This document shows, piece by piece, positions 30,104 to 41,000 of a stretch of 64,000 nucleotides of DNA. Each line of letters begins with the position of its first letter. The first letter of the stretch is position 1. This DNA comes from Apteryx mantelli (taxonomy: Eukaryota; Chordata; Aves; Apterygiformes; Apterygidae), in assembly GCF_036417845.1 (NCBI RefSeq), contig NC_089978.1, forward strand, positions 134,968,288 through 135,032,287. Direction: 5' to 3'. The position numbers and the translations under genes are program-made. The notes beneath the pieces were generated by a model. The model saw only the letters and a program-made list of their open reading frames with translations. It did no database searches and was not told where the DNA came from.

Positions 30104-30874
30104 GGATGACAGCAGAGAGGGAAAAAGCAGCAGAAGCATGGCCCAAGGCCTGAGCCCCTGCAAACAGCATCATCAACTGAACACAACAGAAACTTCTGCT
30201 TATCACTCCCACTTGTCTCCATACACAGGTCACTTGTAGGGGTCTCCTAGAGTGAAAGGAAGATGAGAAGTCTGGGGGTTGGAGGTAGGGCTGAGGAGTA
30301 GGAGCACACACAGTAGCAGTTCTCTCCACCCTTAAACAGGCCCAGCAGTTTCTAGCCTCTTGCAGGCTTCAGGACCCCAGCCAAACACAACTGTTCATCA
30401 TGTCTCAGGCCTTTACAGTACAGTTCAGATACCCTGCATCTTCCTTCAAACACCTCTACACATTTGACACCCATCCCTCTGAGGACTCCTTATCAACCCC
30501 TCTGTCCCAGACTAAGCTCTACCCATGATTTAGCTAGGTACAGCTCCTCCACATGGCTCTATGTACCTGCAGACATTCCCAGAGAGGCACTGGGTTTGAT
30601 ATTTTTATCATGCAACCTCTACCAAAAAGGTAGGGTAATTTGGGCTCATTTTCCATAGGGGAAGACTTAGCTCAAGTTTTGTCTATGCATAGATGGGGGA
30701 AGCCTCCAGGCCCCCCAGAAAACCAGGGAATATTATGTTTATTCTTATTTCTTGTTTGCTTCATGCTGTTCCTTCTCTTTTTGCCTCACCCCTGCGTTGT
30801 ATGGTGATCCCACCTAACCAGTAGTCCTCAGCCACTGCTTTCCACTCTGCTATAGCACTTCATAGTCCAAGCAA

Positions 30875-30880
30875 AATAAA
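30875..30880 (+). promoter_or_regulatory. Candidate polyadenylation signal, GNB3
   Basis: AATAAA lies 772 bases after the GNB3 stop and is followed by a T- and GT-containing stretch that could serve as the downstream element. Confidence 0.6.
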
Positions 30881-31956
30881 GAAACCTCACATAAGTACCA
30901 CAGGCTGTGTTCCTTCCTGCATTGCAAAAGTACTGCAGACATAACTCTCCTCCTGTGAGGGCTGCACACTTACCCATTGCTCAGGGCATCTATCCTAAGA
31001 AGGGAAACCACAAGCCTTGCTCTACTTCTAAGTCCACAGGGAAGGGTCTCCCTCACCTATGTTTTGGCTGAAAATGTCCCACTGCCTCTTGTTCCAACAG
31101 GACACCAAGATTTGCTGCCTGAGAGTTTGGGCAGGGAGCCAAGTTTATATCTTTGGGCCAAATTTATATCCTTTGAGATCTGAGCTCAACTTCAGGCTAC
31201 AGCCATTATGCAGGCATTATTCCAACAGTTGGCTTATAGCCATATCCTGGGATCTCAAGGCTTTACTACTGACCATTGATAAACCACTATATTTTGTTGA
31301 CCTTTAACAGAAGGTGAAGATATTACTACCAACACACAATATTGCCTCCCCCTATTTTGGATTTTGCCCTCAGGCCAGATATTTGCAGTGAGCTACAGTT
31401 TCCTGTGTACATTAGGCCCAGAGTCACAGTAGGTGCAACAGAACTTAGGAAGTGATCCTAGATAGTTCAGTCTTTCAGAGTAACTCCCCAGACCATTCTA
31501 CAGTACATGAGTTGGAGTCCTAGACCCCTAGATTCAAGGTCAGACGCTTCTTCTCAGCACAGCTCTACTGTGCAGAGTTACAGATTGGGGACAGGGCTGA
31601 GTGTTAGGGCTAATGGAAGACTAAGTTATTTGTTCCCAAGTTTTGTCCCCAAAGAAAACAGTGCACAGGGGAAGGAGGGTACTCCTACTGTCCTATCAGG
31701 ACAAAGGGTGCTTTTTTTTCTCTTAAGCAGATAAGAACCATATAGTGAGTCAATACAGCTGACTTAATCAGAAGAGACAAAGCCAGCACTGTACACAAGA
31801 CATGCAATGCTAGGAGACACAATGTACCTCCTCCCCAACAGGGAGAGATGAGAAAAGTAACCACAAGTCTGGAGTTTCAGTCTATCGCAGGATTTCTCAC
31901 ACCTAGAAGACTCAAGATATAGAAGAAAATTGTAGCAAGCTCCAGGGAAAGGAGAT
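30881..31956. other. Tail-to-tail gap between GNB3 and CDCA3
   Basis: No gene or repeat is recognised in this gap. It should hold the CDCA3 3' UTR, read on the minus strand. No AATAAA on the minus strand occurs inside the gap; the nearest is at 30738-30743, beyond the GNB3 poly(A) signal. Confidence 0.4.
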
Positions 31957-34338
31957 TTAATTCTCCACAAAAGGACACTGATGGTTCTCTTTGTTCGAGT
32001 CACTCCAGGTACAGCTCCCAGATTTAAGGCTCCTGCTCAGATCCACTGTCACTTCCTTCCTCTCCCCAAGGTTCTCCCCCAGTGCATGCTTCTTACCCTA
32101 GAGCAGAAAAGCAACCAAGTTTAAAACCCAAGTTAACTGAGAGTTTGTTAATTAATTTTCAGTGGAAGATGTAGCCCATTTTTCAGGCCATTCAGATTTG
32201 CTCTCCTCTGACAATATCTAACAGAGTGATGGATTTCTTCCCAGAGCCTAAGAAGAGAGGATACACTGAAATGAACAATATTATAAGGTAGAAAATACAA
32301 GCATTGAACCAGATTGAGGGATCTGGGGACAAATAAAAGACTGACTCACAGAAAAGTACTTACGAAGTTACCAGGTTCTACAGGCCTGGGAGACCCCAGC
32401 TTCCATAGTTTGTAGGGCTCCAGTTCAGAATTGGAGGATTCTTTATTTCCACTCATTCCTCTCCCACAGTGTCTCTCATTAAGTTTTACCTGGCAAGGCG
32501 CAAAAGCACTGGGGGAATTATCATCCTGTAAGATGCTGAGGGGAGAGCGTCCAGTTCCACCAGATGTTGCCCTGATTTTGTTGCTGGTCTTGCATCTTAT
32601 GGGCTTGCTCCCTTAGAGAACAAAGAACAAATCAGTAAGTCATTGCAAGTCCAGAGAATGCTGGATTTTAAGTTCTTCCTGGCTTCATGATCTAGTCTAC
32701 TTGCGTGCACAGAAGAGAATGTTACCCAAGGACTCCCAGGTAAACGATCAGGACAAAGTTTTCTGCAGCATGATCTATATTAAAGATTCATCATCACTCA
32801 TAACACTTACATGTACTTACCATTCTCCCTCCTCAGCTGTTCCTCATAGAGGAACTGCAGGATCCCTTTGAATAGGTCTCCACAATGAAAAGCCTGCCTC
32901 AGATTTTTTGATGTATAAACATATAAGCTCCTCTGTATGTTTACCTCTTATTTTGTCTATGCATTGAGGAGTTTTTCAATCCCTGACAGAAACCAGTTAG
33001 ATAAGAGACCCCAAAGGGACCTCCAGTCCACCAGTTACAGCCTCTCAAGTAAAGGCTATCTGAGGCCATGAGAAACTGCTGAACTGGGAGGAGTGGATAA
33101 ATTTTCTGCAAGGAAGTAAACCTGGTGGGTCTGGAGAAGGTACATACAGGAGATAGGAAACAGGTCAGGACTCTGAATGCTTCAACTAGGACACAGCAGT
33201 TCTCCAGGACAAAGTCTTAGGTGTCTCATGTCCCACATCAAGCACTGTAGAGGCCAGTCCTCCAATTTATGGCAAGTATGTTCCCCAATATTTAAAGCCT
33301 GCTTATTAACTTAAAGGGCGCTGAAAGCTGCAGGGCTAACTTGCCCTTATGCAATAAGGGCTCTCTGTAAGGAGCAGGAACATGTTTCTCTAAGATGAGA
33401 CCAGTTCCCTCCCTGCAGCTTTTGAGAAAGGCTCCTCTGCAATTTCTCCTTCAACCCTGCCATGCACAGGTGACCCCAGTATTTCACTGGGGGTCTCTGC
33501 CTCCAGCCACCCCTGCAGTGGACCTCGAGGGCACTGCACTTACCTGCAGAGAAAGGGGGCCCAGCATGGCGAGCCGGCCTCACAGAAGCCTCACCGCCAG
33601 CGCTGAGAGAGGGTGGTTGCTCTCTCTCTTCCCCTGCCGCAGCGGTCGCCTCCCGGTCAGCCTCGACCGCGGGGCTCTGCGGGGCAGGCTCCTCTGCAGC
33701 CGCCTCCTCGGGGTGGCAGGCCACTCCCGACAACATCGGCTCGGGAGGCGCAGCCTCGGCCCCGAAGGCCTCGCTGAGCTGCTTCACCAGGCAGTCCACG
33801 CTGTCTGGGCAGGTGAGAAGAGGGCGGGCAAGGTGAGCCACCGCTCTGGGTGGACAGCCCACCCTCACCGGCCGCGGCCGGGGTCCCCCGCGTCGGCGAA
33901 GGAAGGGGATGGGGGCGCCCCCCGGGTCGGCGGCGGACTGTGGCCCGGCGGGAGGGCCCGACTCACCGTTCAGCACGGCCTTCATAGGCGTGTGGGAAAT
34001 GCCCGGCGTCGGCAAGCGAGGGGCCCGGTCCCGGCTGGTCCCCGCTGCCGGCTCCGTGGGGCCGGGCATGGGGCTGCCCCCAGGGGAGCTCACCACCTGC
34101 GGAGACGGCAGGCGCTGGACGAGGAGTGGACGGAGGCAGCCCCAGTCCCCGCCGGCAGGACGGGGCCGGCCCGCCGAGGGGGGCCACGCGCGGCCCGGGG
34201 GCAGGGGAGCGTCTGTACCTCAATGGGGGTCCGCAGGATGCCGACGCTGGGGGAGCGGGGATCGCTGACGTGCGCCAGGTGCTTGTTGAGGAGGGGGTCG
34301 GAGACGGGAGTGACGGGGCAGCTTTCGGAGGCCCCCAT
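31957..34338 (-). CDS. CDCA3: CDCA3 (TOME-1), cell-division-cycle associated protein 3
   Basis: Five coding exons on the minus strand, 5' to 3': 34338-34219, 34096-33967, 33804-33544, 32611-32490, 32097-31957. Phases fit; product 257 residues (human 268). Conserved blocks are the N-terminal NKHLAHVSDPRSPSVGILRT, the related GISHTPMKAVLN, then SVDCLVKQLSEAFG, GRSPLSILQDDNSP and the C-terminal DSNKENHQCPFVEN. The KEN box (residues 247-249) is the APC/C-Cdh1 degradation signal. The middle (exon 3) is alanine- and proline-rich and poorly conserved. Known role of the family: an F-box-like mitotic-entry protein that promotes Wee1 degradation, active in S/G2/M. It is divergent with USP5 from a shared promoter and convergent with GNB3. 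Several minus-strand open frames continue through the introns and should not be read as exons. Confidence 0.95.
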
Positions 34339-34432
34339 GGCCTCAGGCGGCGCGCCACGACCCCGCCGCCTCGGCCGGGCCCGCACTCCCGTCCAAGCAG
34401 GGGACAGCAGCCACAGAGTGCCGCAGCCGCGA

Positions 34433-34448
34433 TTCAAACCTCCCGCGC
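34433..34448 (-). promoter_or_regulatory. CDE/CHR cell-cycle element in the CDCA3 promoter
   Basis: On the minus strand the sequence is GCGCGG, four bases (GAGG), then TTTGAA. That is the canonical CDE-N4-CHR arrangement bound by the DREAM and B-MYB-MuvB complexes at late cell-cycle genes. It lies 95-110 bp upstream of the CDCA3 ATG, in the right orientation. A CCAAT box (34468-34472) sits just upstream, as in other CHR promoters. Confidence 0.75.
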
Positions 34449-34467
34449 TGCGGCCGGCCGCCGCCCC

Positions 34468-35023
34468 ATTGGCCCCCGCCCTGGAGGAGGGCCGCCTCGG
34501 CCCGCCCCCCACGCCCGCCTGTTGGCCAGCTCCGACGCCAGTCTCCCGAGGGTGCCGCCCCGCAGCGAGGCCCCTGGGGCGTTTCTACAGCGACCACTCT
34601 GGCACATCACCCCGGCTCGCGCGCCGCTCGCCATTCGCTAGAGAATTAAGCGTCCTCCAAGCTGATTGGGCGGCTCTGGAAGGCTCCTGAGGCCTGAAGT
34701 TGGCCGAGGGAGGTTGGCTCCCCCCGTGCCTCCATTGGCCAGCTCTGTGGGAACGACGGTCAAAATTCATCTGCCGGATGTCAATCTTCAAGGGACTCCC
34801 CGCCCCCGACCCTCTCTGCGACGCTATTGGCTGAGGAGCCCGGCGCGTCGGCACGGCCGTTCCGTGCGGCTGTCCGTAACTGCAGGAAGGCGGCTGCCAT
34901 TGGACGAGTCGGTCGGGTTGCACTGCAGGGGGGCGCTGTGCCCGCCGCTCGGCCTCTCCGCGGCTGTGCCTATGCGCCACGGGATTGGCCAGAGGCCACT
35001 TGACTACGCGGGTCTCTGATTGG
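34468..35023 (-). promoter_or_regulatory. Cluster of seven CCAAT (NF-Y) boxes in the CDCA3/USP5 promoter
   Basis: ATTGG on the plus strand occurs at 34468, 34665, 34734, 34826, 34900, 34984 and 35019. All seven face the same way (CCAAT in the CDCA3 sense). Spacings are 197, 69, 92, 74, 84 and 35 bp. NF-Y is the usual binder of such boxes; binding here is inferred. Confidence 0.75.
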
Positions 35024-35064
35024 TTAGGGTGGGGCTGTGGGTGGTGCTGCAGTGAGCCGCTGTC

Positions 35065-38000
35065 ATGGCGGAGCTGAGTGAGGCGCTGCTCTCGGTGTTG
35101 CCGTCCATCCGGCTGCCCAAGGCCGGTGACCGGGTTCACAAGGATGAATGCGCCTTTTCCTTTGACACGCCGGTAAGTGCAGCCCGCGGCCGACCTGCGC
35201 CGCCCGCCTGGGCTGCCCTCCGCCTCGCTCCTGCTCCCCAGCCCACCCAAGCACCCGGGTGCCGCCGGCGCGGGGCGCTCTGGGACTTGTGGTTCCCTGG
35301 CGGCCGGGGCCGCGTGCGGTCGGGCGGAGCGCGTGGCCGTGGGGACTTCAGCACCCAGCAGGCCGCGCGCCGCGCTCCTCTCGGCCGCGGTGCGCTGGGG
35401 GCTGTAGTTGTCGCGCCGGGGCGGGCGTGGGCAGGTGGCTCACGCCTCTGGGCAGCGGCGCGGCCCGCCCCGCGCACCTGGGGAGCGAGCCCCCCCTCCT
35501 TCCTGCCGCGCGGGGCATGGCGGGACAGGTAGTTCTGTGAGGAAGAGGGGCGCGGGCGTGCCCCAGAGCCGGGCCCGGCCCGCGGCGCCGGTGGGCGGGG
35601 CGGAGGTACGCCTTGCCCGGCTCCGAGCTGCCCCCGGTGCCCCTCGGCCCCACCGCCTGGCCTAGCCTGGCCCGGCAGGCTGGGGGCAGGTTGGTGCTGT
35701 GTCATTAAGATGGCAGTAGTCCCTTTTCCAGCTGACATCCCTGCCCCTCCCTCGCTTTGCCCGGCATGGGAGAACCTGGGGCGGCCCAGGCTGCAGGGGG
35801 TGAGTCCCCCACCTTGGCTTCCCGCACCGGCTCCCCTTGGGGCTGTGCCCAGCCCACCAGTGCCGGAAAAATGCGCTGCTGTCAGAGGATGCAGGTCCTT
35901 CAAGGAAGTAGGATGTGAAAGTCTGGTCCTCTCCCTGCCCGAGCCCTGCGGCAACACCTATCCATGTGCTCCCCTCTCTGTCTCAGCTGTCTGATGGTGG
36001 GAAACAAGCTGGGAGTTCCTTAGTGTTTTCCCTCTTGGTCAATCTCTATATTTGGGCCCCTCCCTCTTTGTTTTAAAAATAGTATCTCTACGGAATGTGT
36101 GTGGAGTTTTCTAGGTGCTTGTGGGGTGGGGTGAACTCGCTCTGTATCTGTTTCAGGCTACCCACAAGCTTTGGGAAGCAGCAGTAAAAATAAAAAGTTA
36201 TCTGTTAACCTTCTTCATGCTGTAGTTTGGCAAAGTCCCACATGACACCTGGAGTTAGGCTTTCAGACAGAGTGACACAGTTTTGTTGGTAAAGATTGTA
36301 CCATGCTCTGAACATGTGAACTGGGTGTGCTATGGACTTTTTACAAGATAAGCTCCTCGGGAATCTCACTCAGTCTGGCCTGATTCAGTAGCATCCATAA
36401 AATCGACAGGCAAGTAGGTTTACAAATTCATTATCTTGATAGGAGCACCTATTCTTCTGGGACAGCTGGGCTAAGGCTTGACAGCTTATTTCAGGCTAGC
36501 TACTAAGAGGCTCATATACAGGAATGAACTGTAGCCATTAATGAATAATGAAGAGTAATTCAGTAGTATAGTAATAATGAATAATTCCTAGAGGTAAATA
36601 TGTGCTTATCCTAACAGTTGAAATGGCATTCTGTACCAGTTTTTCCTCTCTCCTTTCCAGGAGTCAGACGGCGGCTTGTATATTTGCATGAACACATTCC
36701 TGGGCTTTGGGAAGCAATATGTGGAAAAGCACTATCAGAAAACAGGCCAGCGGGTCTATCTGCACCTCAAAAGAACACGTAAACCGGTAAAAACAGTTTG
36801 CAGAGTTTTCCCTCCTCTCAAATGTAACTGATATTTTTCTTGGTGAATCCCAATTCTTCAGCTCTTCTATTTTTCAATTATTGTATGGATTGCCCAAACT
36901 ATTTCTCTCTGCCCTCCTCCCATTTTCACAGTAGCTTAGCTTCTGTCCTTAAGGCTTTCCATAGCATGCCTGTCCCCATAACTATTTTCTTATCCTCTCT
37001 GAAATAGAAGGAAGAAGACACCAACTCCAGTGCTGGGGATCCCCCAAGGAAGAAACCAACTCGCTTGGCTATTGGTAAGAAAGCACTTGTGTACTCTATA
37101 TTCCTTGTTGTTTAGGACCAGTCCTTTGGAGCTTCCTGGCCACATGGTATGTCTCTGGCTTTTCTTTTCCTAGGCTGGTTGAGGCTAGTAGCCCCAACCT
37201 AATTCAAACTTAATGTTTTCTAGTGTGTCTTAGGAGGTCAGTTATTGCGAAACAGTTGTCGAGGTGGTAATTTTGTTCTATGTTCAAAGAACATGTGCTC
37301 TGCATCTTGGTTTCTGCAGATAAATGTTTTGCATCCTCCCTTAACTCTGTATGCCTGACTCAGTTTGGCATGGGTATATCCAGTGTGGGGCTGTTGCTTG
37401 ATAAAGCTGTGTCCATTGTGGAGCTGAAGTGAGTTTGAGAAAATGGAGAGATTTCCCATAAAGCAAATTATTTTTTAAACTTCTCAGAAACTGAACTAGT
37501 GATTTTTATATAGAAGGGGAAGAAATTACTGGCAATGCTGTATTAACATTTTTGGCCAAATAATTCTTTGAAATATGAAGCCTGATACTGGAGGAAGTAT
37601 ATCTAAGCATTCAAATATTAAAAACAAGCCCTTTTTTGGAATGAAAATGCTGGTGTTCCATTACTATTTTGCACAAACTGAAAAAAACTGTTGTGGGAAT
37701 CAATGAAGATGCTGCAGGTTTCAGCTAGTACCTTCTGAACCATTATGGAGACCTATGAAGCAGAGGATGGGAACATCTTTAGCAGTAGCAGGTTCTTGGC
37801 CTTTCTGGAGGCTGACCACTAGAGGGAAATGCAGAACCTATACCTAGCTGGTCTTGCTTCTTGCTCACTTTTTCCCTAGCTGTGCCATTGTGTAGCAGAA
37901 ATCTGGTGACCACAGTGCTGCCAGAGCACAAACACCAATATTAAGAGTTTCAGCCATTCCCCCTTTTTATAGTGAGTTGCATAGGCTCCCAAAGGTCACT

Positions 38001-41000
38001 TCTAGCAAAGTTAAGACTAGAATCTACATTTCTTCAGGTGGCCAATGCTTTTATCTGTGTGATTGTGCTACCTGTGCAGAGATTAGGCCCAGTCTGCATT
38101 GTGAGTTACTTCTGCATCCTCAATTCTACAAAGGTCCAAAACAAGTGTTCTCACTAAGTCAGCAAATAGCTTCCTGTGACAACATTTTAGTGGTGTCAAT
38201 GGAGCAGGAAAGAATAAAAGAAAACAACTTGTGGTTGAGTCAATGATTTCAAATCCAGGAGAGATTTTTTTTTTCCTCCCTTCTTTTAGCCAAATTACGA
38301 TGGTGGACTAATCCCAATATGGAAGATTTGCAAAAGTATCGGAGAGATTTCAGAGCAAAGTGTCATTGACTTTAATATCTATCCTTTGATCTCTCTGCAC
38401 CTCAGCTCCCCTCTCTGTGGAAAAGAAATTTTAGTGCTTGCCTCTCATGCCAGCATGTTGGTTGAACGTATCTTTTGGAATTTATGGTGTTTAGATACAA
38501 CAGTGGGGAGGGAGGCAGGGACCTCATGCTATTGAATGTATATGGGGAAGATGGGAAGGAGACAGTCTACCAGCTGAAGACCCTCTTTCTCATTTGGAAC
38601 TTCAGGAGGTTCACATAACAACACTTGGGGACTTCAGCAGTCTACTTTGGTTTGTGTAGAAATTGTACTACACAGGAATTGTCGTATCCTGAGGGATTGC
38701 ATATTGCTTTATTCTGAAGTGATGACAGGAGGTCTCTCTTGGATGTGCTAGAGAGGCACAGGAAAGGATTATTTGGGTATATTGTTGCATGATGACCTCT
38801 CAAATGATGCTAGTGACTGTTTTCAAATATTTCTAAAATCACTCAGGCTTGCAGCATCTCCATTCCTACATGGTGTTTTGTGCGTAGTCCAAAATTGTTG
38901 CTATGTGAGGGGGGAATTGCAGGAGATGTTGTGAGAACCAGGTATTTTTGTCAACAATGTTTTGTACAAATACAGTAATGTTTTTCAGAACAACTGCAAC
39001 GCATGCAGGCTTCTTGAGCCAGAGGCGATCAACTCTTAAAGTTACAGCAAAGACTCGTATTGCCTTCAGGGATCTGCTGCAGCCACCGCATGCCATTTCT
39101 AAAGAAATAAAGGAAACTCAGTAACAAAAAAACATAGGGAGATGAGGCTGCTAGTAAGCAAAGTGCCTTCTGCCCTGTTTCTTTCTGGAATGTAGGGTGT
39201 GAATTCTTGGAGAACAGGAAAGGCCAAGATAATGTTCTCAAAAACCTTTTTTTTTCCTGGGTACCTCCATAAATCAGAAACTGTTCCTTCCATTGCTGCT
39301 GTTACTTTTCAGTGACTGTCCAGCCTGACTCATGGCAACTGGCAAATATCCTGTTTTGTAGGGAACTCCCATGTCTTTGTCAGCCTCTGGAAGGCAGAGA
39401 GCTAGGCCAGCAAGAGAAACTGCTAGTACTATACCTTTCCTAAGACTTTTTCTGTAACTCTGGAGATGACTAAGCACTCCTAGTTCTCTTTGTTTGAGCT
39501 CTGGACTCTGAATTGTCTTTTCTGGAAGGAAGAGAAGAAGGGGCAGGGTCTTGAAAGATACTGGTAGACCAGGCCTACCCACTAGGAGTTTGAAGATGAT
39601 TTCTTCATGCACTTTTCCATTCGTCATCTTGGATATGTTGTGAAGGACAAGCAGCAATGCTTTATCATTGCTCTGTTCTTGCCATTGTCACTCTAAAGCA
39701 GGTTTTGTTTTTTTCTGATTGTAGTCAAGGTCTGGAGATTCCTTCTAAGGACCTATGAAAAGCAGCTGGGGAAAGCAAGCCTATTGTCACTAGGCTTATA
39801 TTAACTCCTGTGGAACTCCACACATCCAGCAGAAACTTTAGGATCCAGAAGCTGAAGAAGGATTGTGGATCATTGATCTAGAGCTTTGCCTTAATCATAG
39901 TGTCTTGTTTCTTGTAGGCTGTGGGCAAAGAAGACTTGCAAGCTATTTGGTTTGGCCTGTTACTACAATGCTTTGTCTTTCTGTAGGTGTAGAAGGTGGA
40001 TTTGACATCACAGAGGAAAAGTTTGAATATGATGAAGATGTAAAAATAGTAATTTTCCCAGAGCATCTGGATATTCCTCGTGATGGGCTGGAGGGACTAC
40101 CAGACATGGTCAGAGACAGGGTATGTTTGGGTGGACGGCTGTGTTTTCTGTTGGTAGGGCGGAAATGCACCATTACTCAGAAAAAAACACTGTCCTGTAA
40201 AAGGGATCCTGCAGAGCTGCTGTGAAGTCCCAGCCTGGAGTAAGTAATAGTATTCTGCACTTATACAGTGCTTTATATTATGAAGTCCTGGCCTTTGACT
40301 GAGGCTCCTGAACAGTGCCTTAATGCAACTGACTTGCAGATCTGACCCTAAATACGGAGTGTTGTGGCACTGGGAACTAGGAATTTCTTTTCTTGTGCCC
40401 TTTATTCTTTTTCCTGCTGTCCTAATTCCAGATTGCCAGTGCAGTTGAGGCCATCCTGACAGCAGATTCAGCCTCACGGAAGCAGGAGGTGCAGGCTTGG
40501 GATGGGGAGGTTCGCCGTATTTCCAAACACGCTTTTTCCCTGCATCAACTTCAGAACGACATCCGCATCCCACCATGGTGAGCATACAGTTGAAGCTAGC
40601 TATATTCCTCTGTATTCCAGACCCACCCTGATCACTGTTGTCTTGTGTCTTGTGTCTGCAATGGGAACATTGCTCCAGCAGAGGATGAGATTTCTTTTGT
40701 GGAGCTTTAGCATGTGTCTGAGCGTGGCTTGTACAAATTAGTAAATTCAGGGGAAGGGGCAGCCTAAGGTATTTTAGGGTGCTCAGTGTCCTGGAGTAAA
40801 AGAAGAAAGAGATCCCAGAAACCTTTGCTCTTACTGTGATTAGCGGGCGGCAGTGGAGAGGGCTTGGGAGGTAGAACCCAAAGGTTTCCCCCTAACAGCT
40901 CTTTTTTTTCTGCCCTTTGCCAATAGTGGCTGGAAGTGCAGCAAGTGTGACATGAGGGAGAACCTGTGGCTGAACATGACTGATGGAGCCATCCTATGTG

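Larger units (their letters stand above)
33560..35680. other. CpG island spanning CDCA3 5' exons, shared promoter and USP5 exon 1
   Basis: Very GC-rich, CpG-dense sequence from CDCA3 exon 3 through USP5 intron 1, in contrast to the AT-richer flanks. The limits are judged by eye. It marks a broad housekeeping-type bidirectional promoter. Confidence 0.8.

Noticed and set aside
32161-32270. Possible extra CDCA3 exon with a good acceptor (CTTCTTAG) on the minus strand
   Set aside because: The flanking exons join in phase and match human across the junction (Q/GKK versus Q/GKR) without it, and its frames soon stop.
33347-34096. 249-residue minus-strand open frame
   Set aside because: It is CDCA3 exons 2 and 3 joined through an unspliced intron; donors, acceptors and homology define the exons instead.
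33395-34690. 431-residue plus-strand open frame antisense to CDCA3
   Set aside because: It lies opposite confirmed CDCA3 exons in CpG-rich DNA and has no recognisable domain.
34924-34940. CTCF-like motif (GCAGGGGGGCGCTG) in the CDCA3/USP5 promoter
   Set aside because: One G too many for the core consensus and the flanks do not match; too weak to call without ChIP data.
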